NCBI GenBank assembly: GCA_039811865.1
Contig: JBDHZK010000071.1
Span: 1 to 12,807 of the forward strand
From: JBDHZK01 sp039811865
GTDB lineage: Bacteria; Actinomycetota; Actinomycetes; Propionibacteriales; Propionibacteriaceae
Length of the DNA stretch: 12,807 nucleotides
Direction of reading: 5' to 3'
The notes under the pieces are model-generated. The model had not been told where the DNA came from. It did no database searches and saw only the letters and a program-made list of their open reading frames with translations. The translations under genes were made by a program, and so were the position numbers. Numbering within the stretch: the stretch's first letter is position 1; each line of letters starts with the position of its first letter. Positions 1 to 6,130 of the stretch are shown one piece after another.

Positions 1-290
1 TTGCTCAGTTCGGTCTCGATGTAGTCGAGTTCGGCCTGCGCCTGGGCCAACTGCCTACGGGACGTGATCAGCGCCTGGGTCGCCGAGGCGACGTTTTGGC
101 GATTGCTGCTGATCTCGCGCTGCGTTTGGGCGATCTCGGCTCGGATCTTGTTTCGCTTGTCGGTCAGGTCGTCGGCCCGCGCGGCCGGTGCCGCCGACCA
201 GAGCAGGCCCACCACCAAGACACCGACGAGCACGACGAGACGTCGTTTGGAGCCAATGATCGAATCAGCGAAACGATTCGGTTTCGACAC
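1..290 (-). CDS. Secreted coiled-coil peptidoglycan hydrolase (N-terminal part)
   Basis: Only the first 96 codons are in the window; the gene continues past base 1. The GTG at 290 is preceded by GGGG with a 7-nt spacer, and the only upstream ATG in the gap runs into a stop after 14 codons. Residues 15-17 are basic (KRR), about 18-34 form a hydrophobic signal-peptide core, and an Ala-rich signal-peptidase-like site (AARA) lies near residue 39. From about residue 41 the chain is rich in Q, E, R, A and K in a heptad-like pattern, which suggests a long coiled coil. A secreted coiled-coil protein directly after ftsEX is typically an EnvC-like M23 or RipC-like NlpC/P60 hydrolase that the FtsEX complex activates during septum splitting. 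The catalytic domain is outside the window, so M23 versus NlpC/P60 cannot be decided. Signal peptide and coiled coil are seen; the enzyme class is inferred from context. Confidence 0.72.
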   Translation of the reverse strand, partial: MSKPNRFADSIIGSKRRLVVLVGVLVVGLLWSAAPAARADDLTDKRNKIRAEIAQTQREISSNRQNVASATQALITSRRQLAQAQAELDYIETELS

Positions 291-298
291 AGCCTGTC

Positions 299-333
299 CC
301 CGTTTCCATCTGCCTTGAAGGCAGCGAAACGGG
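299..333 (-). other. Hairpin filling the ftsX-hydrolase gap
   Basis: Bases 299-306 pair perfectly with 326-333 (8 bp), and inside them 310-314 pair with 320-324 (extendable to 310-316/318-324). The structure starts directly after the ftsX stop codon (334-336). In the minus-strand RNA its 3' arm contains three of the four G's that serve as Shine-Dalgarno for the hydrolase GTG at 290. There is no T-tract on either side, so it is not a normal intrinsic terminator. It could limit translation of the hydrolase, act as an RNA processing site, or attenuate transcription. The pairing is seen; the role is inference. Confidence 0.55.
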
Positions 334-1236
334 CTACACCTTCAAGAACTTACGCGTGGCAATCAGCGTCGGAACTATAGACAGGACGATTCCGACCGCC
401 GCAACCCCCGCCATCGCAATCCCGGCGGCGGACCAGTCGATCCACGGTAAAGACTTGATCGAGGGTTTAGCCCTGTCGATGATCAAGAACTGCTCGCCGG
501 CCGCCAGCGTCGCGCAGGCCAGGCCCGCGCCGATCACGGCGGCGAACAGCGACTCCAACAGGAAGGGCAGCATGATGTAGGTGCCGCTCGCGCCCACCAG
601 CCGCATGATCCCGATCTCTCGCCGGCGCGAGAACGCGGCCATGCGGATGGTGTTGCCGATCTGAAGCGCGGCGGCCAGCAACAGCAGCGCGCTCGTCCCG
701 ATCGTCCCCCACTTGAGCAGGTTCAGCCATTCGAACAGCGGGTCGAGGTAGACGCGGAGGTCCTGCACCGACTGGACACCCTTGAGTCCCGCTACCGCCG
801 AGGTGACGCCCTGGTACTGCTCCGGATTCTTAAGTTTGATCCGGAACGATTCCTGCATCATGTCGGCGCTCATCGAATCGAGAATCGGAGAATCCTTGTA
901 GACCTTCTTGAACTCTTCGAAGGCGGCGGCCTTGGTCTCGAAATAGACCGTCTGGACCTCTGGATTCGATTTGATCGTCGCTTCGATCAGGCTCCGCTGG
1001 GGTGGGGTCACGTCCTGACCGGCGTCGCAATTGACACCCTTGGAGTCGGCGTTGCACAAGAAGACCGAGATCTCGATCTTGTCGTACCAGCTGCCCTTCA
1101 TCAGATCCACCTGCTGGGTGGCCAGCAGGCCGAACCCGAACAGGCTCAGTGAGACCCACATCGTGACGATCACCGCGATGGTCATCGACGCGTTGCGGCG
1201 CAGCCCCGACCACGTTTCCCTCAACGTGTGGCGCAC
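334..1236 (-). CDS. ftsX: Cell division ABC transporter permease FtsX
   Basis: FtsX is the membrane half of the FtsEX complex, which passes the ATPase state of FtsE through the membrane to switch on a septal peptidoglycan hydrolase. The 300-aa product has the FtsX layout: a short cytoplasmic N-terminus with the GLRRN motif (11-15), TM1 about 19-40, a large extracellular domain about 45-172, then TM2 about 176-196, TM3 about 220-245 and TM4 about 268-293. Cys61 and Cys70 sit close together in the extracellular domain and may form a disulphide. The RRREIGIMRLVGAS stretch (204-217) is the conserved cytoplasmic loop expected to contact FtsE. The start is GTG at 1236, with AGGAG (1243-1247) six bases upstream. 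It lies 51 bp after ftsE on the same strand and directly before the hydrolase. Confidence 0.96.
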   Translation of the reverse strand: MRHTLRETWSGLRRNASMTIAVIVTMWVSLSLFGFGLLATQQVDLMKGSWYDKIEISVFLCNADSKGVNCDAGQDVTPPQRSLIEATIKSNPEVQTVYFETKAAAFEEFKKVYKDSPILDSMSADMMQESFRIKLKNPEQYQGVTSAVAGLKGVQSVQDLRVYLDPLFEWLNLLKWGTIGTSALLLLAAALQIGNTIRMAAFSRRREIGIMRLVGASGTYIMLPFLLESLFAAVIGAGLACATLAAGEQFLIIDRAKPSIKSLPWIDWSAAGIAMAGVAAVGIVLSIVPTLIATRKFLKV

Positions 1237-1287
1237 GAAATGCTCCTAGTCTTCGGTGTGCGGGTTGGGTCGTCGGGAGACCGTCGG

Positions 1288-1974
1288 TCAGGCCGAGCCA
1301 TAGACGCCCTTGGCCTGATCGCGGACTACCTCGCCGCCGTCCAGTTCGATGACGCGGCGCCGCATCTGGTCGACGATCGTCGAGTCGTGGGTGGCCATCA
1401 GGACCGTGGTGCCGCTGCGGTTGATCCGGTCGAGCAGCTTCATGATTCCGATGCTCGTGCTCGGGTCGAGGTTGCCGGTGGGCTCGTCGGCCAACAAGAT
1501 GGTCGGCGAGTTCACATAGGCGCGGGCGATCGCGACGCGCTGCTGCTCCCCGCCGGAGAGCTCCTCGGGCAGGCGATCCCCCTTGCCGCCGAGACCGACG
1601 AGTTCGAGCGTGGCGGGCACGACCTTCTTGATCGTCGCGTTGGACTTGCCGATCACCTGCAAGGCGAACGCGACGTTCTCGGCGACGGTCTTACCCGGCA
1701 GCAGGCGGAAGTCCTGGAAGACGGTTCCGATCTGGCGCCGAAGCGCGGGCACGTTCCAACTGCGCAGGCGACCTAGGTCTTTGCCCGCTACGAGGATTCG
1801 CCCCTTGGTCGGGCGGTACTCGCGCAGGATCATCCGCAGGAAGGTCGATTTGCCCGACCCCGAGGCGCCGACCAGGAAGACGAACTCGCCCGGGTCGATG
1901 TCGACGCTCACGTTCCGCAGCGCGGCGCGGCTTTGTCCCTCGTAGGTCTTGGAGACGTCTTCGAATGTGATCAC
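1288..1974 (-). CDS. ftsE: Cell division ATP-binding protein FtsE
   Basis: Cytoplasmic ABC ATPase partner of FtsX. All nucleotide-binding motifs are present in 228 aa: Walker A GASGSGKST (36-44), Q-loop Q87 in VFQDFRLLP, signature LSGGEQQR (139-146), Walker B ILLADEP (159-165) with the catalytic Glu in DEPTGNLDP, and H-loop His196. The N-terminus (MITFEDVSKTY) is typical of FtsE. The start is GTG at 1974; the nearby ATG in another frame stops within three codons, and no clear Shine-Dalgarno precedes the GTG. The short length without an extra domain and the ftsX gene directly downstream separate it from other ABC ATPases such as LolD or MacB. Confidence 0.96.
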   Translation of the reverse strand: MITFEDVSKTYEGQSRAALRNVSVDIDPGEFVFLVGASGSGKSTFLRMILREYRPTKGRILVAGKDLGRLRSWNVPALRRQIGTVFQDFRLLPGKTVAENVAFALQVIGKSNATIKKVVPATLELVGLGGKGDRLPEELSGGEQQRVAIARAYVNSPTILLADEPTGNLDPSTSIGIMKLLDRINRSGTTVLMATHDSTIVDQMRRRVIELDGGEVVRDQAKGVYGSA

Positions 1975-2131
1975 AGTGGCATCGCTGGCCGGGGTTGACG
2001 ACAGGTGGCTGCGAGACAGTCACCAACGGCCGCCAGCGAGTCTAGGCGCGCCCACCGTGGGGTCGGCGCATCGGTCCAGCCCGGGCGTGGCGGCAGCAGC
2101 GGTCGGCCGCGAGCCGCCTAGGACGCCAGGA
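1975..2131. other. prfB-ftsE intergenic region
   Basis: 157 bp between the prfB stop and the ftsE GTG start, both on the minus strand. On the minus strand a TAGACT hexamer (2039-2044) fits the TANNNT -10 pattern and could drive ftsE with a leader of about 58 nt, but no convincing -35 lies upstream. A small inverted repeat (CCCAC/GTGGG type) lies near 2049-2060. No intrinsic terminator with a T-tract was seen after prfB, so ftsE may be transcribed both by read-through and from its own promoter. Confidence 0.3.
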
Positions 2132-3250
2132 CTACGCCGCGCCGGCGTTCTCCGACTGCTTGCGCCAGCGGATGCCCGCGTCGATGAAGCCGTCGAGGTC
2201 GCCGTCGAAGACCGCGTCGGGATTGCCCACCTCGTACTCGGTGCGCAGATCCTTGACCATCTGATAGGGGTGCAGGACGTAAGAGCGCATCTGTGAGCCC
2301 CACGAGTTGCCCCCGTCGCCGCGCAGTTCGCGCAGTTCGGCCTCACGCTCGGCGCGGGCCCGCTCCAACAGCCGGGACTGCAGGACGCGCAGGGCGGCGG
2401 CCTTGTTCTGCAGCTGCGACTTCTCGTTTTGGCAAGACACCACCAGCCCGGTCGGCAGATGTGTGATCCGGACGGCCGAGTCGGTGGTGTTGACGCTCTG
2501 GCCGCCCGGCCCGGACGAGCGGAACACGTCGACGCGGATGTCCGCTTCGGGGATGTCGATGTGGTCGGTCGCCTCGGTCACCGGCAGTACCTCGACGCCG
2601 GCGAAGGACGTTTGGCGCCGGCCCTGGTTGTCGAACGGGGAGATCCGGACGAGCCGGTGCGTCCCCTGCTCGACCGACAGCGTGCCGTAGGCGAACGGTG
2701 CCCGAACCGTAAAGGTCGCCGACTTGATGCCCGCCTCCTCCGCATAGGAGGTGTCGTACACCTCGGCCGGGTAGCCGTGCCGCTCGGCCCAGCGCAGGTA
2801 CATCCGCAGCAGCATCGCGGCGAAGTCGGCGGCGTCCACGCCCCCGGCCTCGGAGCGGATCGTGATCAGCGCGTCCCGCTCGTCGTAGTCGCCCGAAAGC
2901 AACGTCCGCACCTCGAGCGCCTCGATGTCACCGGACAGACCCTTGAGCTCGCGCTGCGCCTCCGCCAGTGTCTCGGGGTCGTGCTCCTCTTGAGCCAACT
3001 CAACCAGCACCTCGAGATCGTCCAGACGTCGCCGCAGGGCGGCCAGCCGATCCACCTCCGCCTGGAGCGCCGACAGCCGGGACGTCACCCGCTGCGCGTT
3101 CTCCTGGTCGTCCCACAGGTCCGGCGCGGCCACCTGGATCTCCAGATCGGCGATCTGGGCGCGCTTGGCGACGGGGTCTACGACCGCCTCGATCGACGTG
3201 AGCGAGCGACCAAGGTCAAAGATTGCGGCGGTGATGTCTTCGGCGGCCAT
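2132..3250 (-). CDS. prfB: Peptide chain release factor 2 (RF2)
   Basis: RF2 reads UGA and UAA stop codons and triggers peptide release on the ribosome. From the ATG at 3250 the protein has 372 residues, the usual RF2 length. It carries the SPF tripeptide (204-206) that marks RF2 rather than RF1, and the catalytic loop SSGPGGQSVN with GGQ at 249-251; Q251 is the residue normally N5-methylated by PrmC. The N-terminal coiled-coil domain is about 1-110. The frame is uninterrupted: the in-frame UGA and +1 programmed frameshift found near codon 26 in many bacteria is absent. The frame stays open upstream to 3466, but that part lies inside the divergent lhgO gene and has no RF2 similarity. No Shine-Dalgarno precedes the ATG; a TAGAGT hexamer lies eight bases upstream. 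Confidence 0.97.
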   Translation of the reverse strand: MAAEDITAAIFDLGRSLTSIEAVVDPVAKRAQIADLEIQVAAPDLWDDQENAQRVTSRLSALQAEVDRLAALRRRLDDLEVLVELAQEEHDPETLAEAQRELKGLSGDIEALEVRTLLSGDYDERDALITIRSEAGGVDAADFAAMLLRMYLRWAERHGYPAEVYDTSYAEEAGIKSATFTVRAPFAYGTLSVEQGTHRLVRISPFDNQGRRQTSFAGVEVLPVTEATDHIDIPEADIRVDVFRSSGPGGQSVNTTDSAVRITHLPTGLVVSCQNEKSQLQNKAAALRVLQSRLLERARAEREAELRELRGDGGNSWGSQMRSYVLHPYQMVKDLRTEYEVGNPDAVFDGDLDGFIDAGIRWRKQSENAGAA

Positions 3251-3258
3251 GACGGGCA

Positions 3259-3264
3259 ACTCTA
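3259..3264 (-). promoter_or_regulatory. Candidate prfB -10 element
   Basis: On the minus strand TAGAGT (TANNNT) ends 8 nt before the prfB ATG, which itself lacks a Shine-Dalgarno. At 17 bp further upstream the sequence TCGAAG matches only 3 of 6 positions of the -35 consensus. If used, the transcript would be leaderless or nearly so. The hexamer is seen; promoter function is inferred. Confidence 0.4.
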
Positions 3265-3303
3265 CTGACTTGGTCGCCCCACTTCGATGTCGGCGCCTTC
3301 GCC

Positions 3304-3309
3304 TAACGT
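3304..3309 (+). promoter_or_regulatory. Weak candidate lhgO -10 element
   Basis: TAACGT fits TANNNT and would give a start site near 3316 with a leader of about 17 nt that contains the G-rich Shine-Dalgarno. No recognisable -35 sits 16-18 bp upstream. This is the only plausible plus-strand -10 seen in the 82-bp gap. Confidence 0.25.
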
Positions 3310-3332
3310 TGCGCGTGAGCAAAGGGGGGTCG

Positions 3333-4529
3333 ATGGCCAAACCGGTGATCATCGTCGGCGGCGGGCTGGTCGGGCTCGGGACGGCGTGGGCGTTGACCAA
3401 GCGCGGGATTCCGGTCCTCGTCCTGGAGAAGGAGGACGGGTGGGCGGCCCACCAATCGGGGCACAACTCCGGGGTGGTGCACTCCGGCCTCTACTACGCG
3501 CCCGGTAGCCTCAAGGCGAAGCTCGCCTTGGCGGCCGTCGAACAGCTCGAGGACTTCTGCCTGCGAAACGACGTGGGGTTCCGGCGTCCCGGCAAGATGA
3601 TCGTTGCCGTCCGCGACGACGAGCTGCCGCGGATGCGAGCCCTGCTTGAGCGCGGGCGCGCGAACGGCGTCCCGGTCAGCGAGATCTCCCTGGCCGAGGC
3701 GCACGACCGAGAGCCGCACGTGCGGGGCGTCGGCGCCCTGTGGGTGGCGTCCACCGCCGTGGTGGACTTTCCGGCGATGGCCGAGGCCCTGGCCGGCCTG
3801 TTGGGCGAGGCCGGCGCAGAACTGCGCCTCTCCACCGAGGTCACCGGCATCCGCCACTTCGGCGACGGAGTGAGCGTCGGGATCGGCACCGGAGAGTGGC
3901 TCCAGGGACGAGCCCTGGTCAACTGCGCAGGGCTGCAGAGCGACCGCGTCCTCGCGCTCGAACAAGGACGCAAGGTCGGCGACATCCAGATCGTGCCGTT
4001 CCGCGGCGAGTACTACTCGCTGGTGCCGGAGCGGGAGTATCTGGTCAGTGGCTTGGTCTACCCGGTGCCCGATCCGGACCTGCCCTTCCTCGGCGTCCAC
4101 CTAACGCGGACGATTCACGGCGACGTCCACGTGGGGCCGAACGCGGTGCTGGCGCTGCGGCGCGAGGGATACCGCTGGCGAGACGTGTCCACGCGCGACC
4201 TGCTGCGCACGCTGACCTTCCCCGGGACTTGGCGCGTCGCGGCCAAACACGGCGGTTACGGCCTGGGTGAAGCGGCCCGGTCGCTGGTCCCGTCGCTGTT
4301 CCTGCGCTCAGTGCGCCAGATGCTGCCCGAGGTCGAGCCGGATGACCTCGTCCGCTCGGGCGCCGGCGTCCGAGCCCAGGCCGTCCTACGGGACGGGACG
4401 CTCTGCTCGGACTTCGTCCTGCGCCGCAACGGCCCGGTGCTGCACGTCTTGAACGCGCCGTCCCCGGCGGCCACAGCGAGCCTGCAGATCGGTGAGCGAA
4501 TCACCGAGGAACTGCTCCAGGACAGGTAG
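3333..4529 (+). CDS. lhgO: L-2-hydroxyglutarate oxidase (FAD, LhgO type)
   Basis: FAD-dependent oxidase/dehydrogenase of the DAO superfamily that converts L-2-hydroxyglutarate to 2-oxoglutarate; in E. coli the LhgO enzyme feeds electrons to the quinone pool. The 398-aa protein starts with the FAD-binding Rossmann motif VIIVGGGLVGLGTAWAL (5-21) with the acidic residue E32 closing the beta-alpha-beta fold. It has the family-typical HQSGHNSGVVHSGLYY stretch (40-55), the second FAD contact LVNCAGLQSD (195-204), and the C-terminal SGAGVRAQAV (342-351) and NAPSPAATAS (374-383) motifs. The ATG at 3333 follows a G-rich Shine-Dalgarno (GGGGGG, 3324-3329). It is divergent from prfB with an 82-bp shared gap and has no obvious operon partner. 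The oxidase subfamily assignment is good; the exact substrate and electron acceptor are inferred. Confidence 0.88.
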   Translation: MAKPVIIVGGGLVGLGTAWALTKRGIPVLVLEKEDGWAAHQSGHNSGVVHSGLYYAPGSLKAKLALAAVEQLEDFCLRNDVGFRRPGKMIVAVRDDELPRMRALLERGRANGVPVSEISLAEAHDREPHVRGVGALWVASTAVVDFPAMAEALAGLLGEAGAELRLSTEVTGIRHFGDGVSVGIGTGEWLQGRALVNCAGLQSDRVLALEQGRKVGDIQIVPFRGEYYSLVPEREYLVSGLVYPVPDPDLPFLGVHLTRTIHGDVHVGPNAVLALRREGYRWRDVSTRDLLRTLTFPGTWRVAAKHGGYGLGEAARSLVPSLFLRSVRQMLPEVEPDDLVRSGAGVRAQAVLRDGTLCSDFVLRRNGPVLHVLNAPSPAATASLQIGERITEELLQDR

Positions 4530-4609
4530 GGCGCCGTCACATCCAATCCAGGGCGAACGGCGAACGATCCCGCTCTGGGTTCGGCTGCTGGCCGACTCGG
4601 AGCGGGGGG

Positions 4610-4631
4610 CCGGCCCTAGGCGGGCGGCCGG
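4610..4631. terminator. Candidate hairpin between convergent lhgO and lipoprotein genes
   Basis: CCGGCC (4610-4615) pairs with GGCCGG (4626-4631), leaving a 10-nt loop. It ends right at the lipoprotein stop codon (4632-4634) and 80 bp after the lhgO stop, inside a convergent junction where a two-way terminator is expected. No T-tract follows on either strand, so intrinsic termination is uncertain. Confidence 0.28.
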
Positions 4632-4979
4632 TCAGGAGATTGTCGCGTTGCAGTTGGCGATGGCCCCACGTCCGGAGCCCTCCTGCTGCACCACCGACTT
4701 GCCGTCGATCAGGATCTCGCAGCTCAGCGCCGCCTTTTGGTTGCTGACGTCGATCGAGTTGACGGTCAGGGATACTCCGCCCAAGCCCTTGATGGTCACG
4801 GACTTCGTCCAGGCTTTCGCCGTTTCGATCGACGAGCTGCCCTGCAGGCTCAGGAACGCGACATGGGCGCGGGTGTTCGTGGTGACCTTGTAGACGACCG
4901 TGTGTTCGGTGGTCAGTGGGTTGGCGCAGCCGGCCAGCGTCAGCCCGGCGACGGCGAGCAGGGTTGCGGTGCGGCGCAT
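4632..4979 (-). CDS. Small MmpS-like secreted lipoprotein
   Basis: 115-aa protein with a classic lipoprotein signal: basic MRRT, a hydrophobic core (about 5-16) and lipobox LAGC with Cys18 as the lipidation site. The mature part reads as a beta-rich domain beginning TVVYKVTTNT; its C-terminal pair of cysteines (Cys87 in SCEILIDGK, Cys110 in ANCNA) and the DGK...SGRGA spacing resemble the C-terminal beta-sandwich of mycobacterial MmpS proteins, which work beside MmpL transporters. No MmpL gene lies nearby, so the transport link is not supported here; the similarity was judged by eye. The ATG at 4979 follows a very strong AGGAGGAG Shine-Dalgarno. On the minus strand a TAGGTT hexamer (5003-5008) could be its -10. 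It is a single gene, convergent with lhgO and divergent from ribE. Confidence 0.75.
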   Translation of the reverse strand: MRRTATLLAVAGLTLAGCANPLTTEHTVVYKVTTNTRAHVAFLSLQGSSSIETAKAWTKSVTIKGLGGVSLTVNSIDVSNQKAALSCEILIDGKSVVQQEGSGRGAIANCNATIS

Positions 4980-5115
4980 ATCTCCTCCTGTTGGCACGTC
5001 GCAACCTATCGCCACAAGCGTCCACCTACGCGAACCTGGCCCGGTTCGCCTTGGCCGGGCGCGCCACATGGGGATCCGGCACCAGACGGCCCCGCGTTTC
5101 GGGAGCGTCGGACGA

Positions 5116-5195
5116 CCGGCTCGTGTGTGGCCACGAGTCCGGGCGTTGCCGGAAATCCGGCACGATGGCACCGGACGTCCTCGATCAGAGCCATC
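5116..5195 (+). promoter_or_regulatory. Structured leader upstream of ribE (three predicted hairpins)
   Basis: Three consecutive inverted repeats lie in the 254-bp gap before ribE. Hairpin 1 (5116-5142): CCGGCTCGTG pairs with CACGAG-CCGG, 10 bp with one bulged T and a 6-nt loop. Hairpin 2 (5147-5162): TGCCGG-AAAT-CCGGCA, a perfect 6-bp stem with a 4-nt loop. Hairpin 3 (5164-5195): GATGGC pairs with GCCATC, enclosing the small palindrome GGACGTCC. Flavin genes are often controlled by leader RNAs, but the conserved core of the known FMN (RFN) riboswitch was not found. Pairing is seen; a regulatory role is inference, and some pairing is expected by chance at this GC content. Confidence 0.35.
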
Positions 5196-5233
5196 CCGTC
5201 CGCCGCCTCACCAACACGCATTGAGGAGCAGTG

Positions 5234-5926
5234 ATGTTCACCGGAATCGTCGAAGAGCTCGGGGCTGTCGTCAGCATCGACGCTCGCGTAGTCCCCGGAG
5301 TGGGCGAGTCTGCCGTGCTCCGCGTGGAAGGCCCGCTGGTCGCGGCGGACGCTTGCGCGGGCGCGTCCATCGCCGTGAATGGCGTCTGCCTAACGGTGAT
5401 CGACCACGACCAGCGCGGCTTCGCGGTTGACGTGATGGCCGAGACGCTGCGCCGCAGTTCGCTGGGCGGACTGATGCCGGGTAGTCGCGTGAACCTGGAG
5501 CGTGCGATGCCGGCCTCCGGCCGGTTCGGTGGGCACGTGGTACAGGGCCACGTGGATGGCATCACCACGATCAGCGCCCGCACTCCGGGCGATCGCTGGG
5601 AGGTCGTGCGTTTTGGCCTGCCTGCCAGCTTGGCTCGATATGTGGTGGAGAAGGGGTCGATCGCAGTCGATGGCGTTTCGCTCACCGTCTCGGCGATCGG
5701 CGGCGGGTCCGGGAACGAGCCAGACTGGTTCGAGGTTTCGCTGATCCCGACCACACTGGGGCTCACCACCCTGGGCATCAAGGGCGTGGGTGACGCGGTC
5801 AATCTGGAGGTGGATGTGATCGCCAAGTATGTGGAGCGGATGCTCGCCAGCGACGCGAACCTCGCGGGTGCTGCCCCGGGTATCCCGACGCCTGAAGCAG
5901 TTCTGGGTGGGCGCAGCCGGACTTGA
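5234..5926 (+). CDS. ribE: Riboflavin synthase, alpha chain
   Basis: Catalyses the last step of riboflavin synthesis, dismutation of two 6,7-dimethyl-8-ribityllumazine molecules to riboflavin and the pyrimidine product. The protein (230 aa) has the canonical N-terminus MFTGIVEELG and the two homologous lumazine-binding barrels: SIAVNGVCLTV ... ETLRRSS ... GHVVQGHVDG in the first and SIAVDGVSLTV ... IPTTLGLTTLG ... NLEVDVIAKYVERM in the second. The start is ATG 5234, five bases after GAGGAG (5223-5228); an adjoining GTG at 5231 is too close to it. About 25 residues follow the conserved YVERM end, a low-complexity tail whose last six codons overlap the tRNA-Val gene on the other strand. No other rib genes are in the window. 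In some genomes the symbol ribC is used for this enzyme. Confidence 0.96.
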   Translation: MFTGIVEELGAVVSIDARVVPGVGESAVLRVEGPLVAADACAGASIAVNGVCLTVIDHDQRGFAVDVMAETLRRSSLGGLMPGSRVNLERAMPASGRFGGHVVQGHVDGITTISARTPGDRWEVVRFGLPASLARYVVEKGSIAVDGVSLTVSAIGGGSGNEPDWFEVSLIPTTLGLTTLGIKGVGDAVNLEVDVIAKYVERMLASDANLAGAAPGIPTPEAVLGGRSRT

Positions 5927-5980
5927 ACCGACGACCGCCTGCTTGTAAGGCAGGTGCTCTACCAACTGAGCTATGCGCCC
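5908..5980 (-). tRNA. tRNA-Val, anticodon UAC
   Basis: 73-nt cloverleaf on the minus strand. The acceptor stem GGGCGCA (5974-5980) pairs perfectly with TGCGCCC (5909-5915), with discriminator A at 5908. The D-arm region has TAGCTCAGTTGGTAGAGCA, the anticodon stem CCTGC/GCAGG encloses the 7-nt loop CTTACAA giving anticodon TAC, and the T-arm contains GGTTCAAGTCC. No CCA is encoded (CCC follows the discriminator), so the tail must be added. The 3' end overlaps the last 19 nt of ribE on the opposite strand. It lies downstream of icmF on the same strand. A CACAAT hexamer (6015-6020) about 35 bp upstream is a possible -10 with a poor -35. Confidence 0.97.
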
Positions 5981-6130
5981 GGACGTCCGCGGGGTGCGGA
6001 CGGCTCGGCTGCCCATTGTGGCAGGCGGGCGGCGGGGTCGCGAACTCGAGTTGACGCTTCGGCCCTTCGACTAGCTCAGGGACCGAAGGACTCCGCCGTT
6101 GTCGCTTGTTCGCCCAGCGAAAGCAAAGCC
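5981..6130. other. icmF to tRNA-Val intergenic region
   Basis: 150 bp on the minus strand between the icmF stop and the tRNA. It contains the palindromic repeat at 6057-6088 and a weak candidate tRNA promoter (CACAAT at 6015-6020 on the minus strand). Long frames read across this stretch and the tRNA have no protein-like features. Confidence 0.4.
6057..6088. repeat. Short interspersed palindromic repeat ('PELVEG' type)
   Basis: The core CCCTTCGACTAGCTCAGGGA closely resembles the dispersed bacterial repeat usually seen as CCCTTCGACAAGCTCAGGG, which when translated gives the frequent spurious peptide PELVEG; on the minus strand here it reads VPELVEGP. It forms a hairpin: CTTCGG-CCCT (6057-6066) pairs with AGGG-A-CCGAAG (6078-6088), ten base pairs with one bulged A and an 11-nt loop. 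It sits 43 bp after the icmF stop and before the tRNA gene, the intergenic location typical of REP-like elements, and might also act as a transcription stop or mRNA stabiliser for icmF. Confidence 0.7.

Noticed and set aside
2132..3250. Programmed +1 frameshift in prfB
   Set aside because: The frame is continuous from ATG 3250 and no in-frame TGA follows the start; RF2 genes without the frameshift are known, notably in Actinobacteria.
3251..3466. In-frame N-terminal extension of RF2 (open frame of 444 codons)
   Set aside because: The extra part lies antisense inside lhgO and its promoter gap, has no RF2 similarity, and ATG 3250 gives the normal family length.
4980..5233. Classic FMN riboswitch before ribE
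   Set aside because: The conserved RFN core segments could not be found; only generic hairpins are present.
4900..5430. Extra genes in the lipoprotein-ribE gap
   Set aside because: Frames here are Arg-rich, overlap the lipoprotein or ribE and lack ribosome sites; they look like chance frames.
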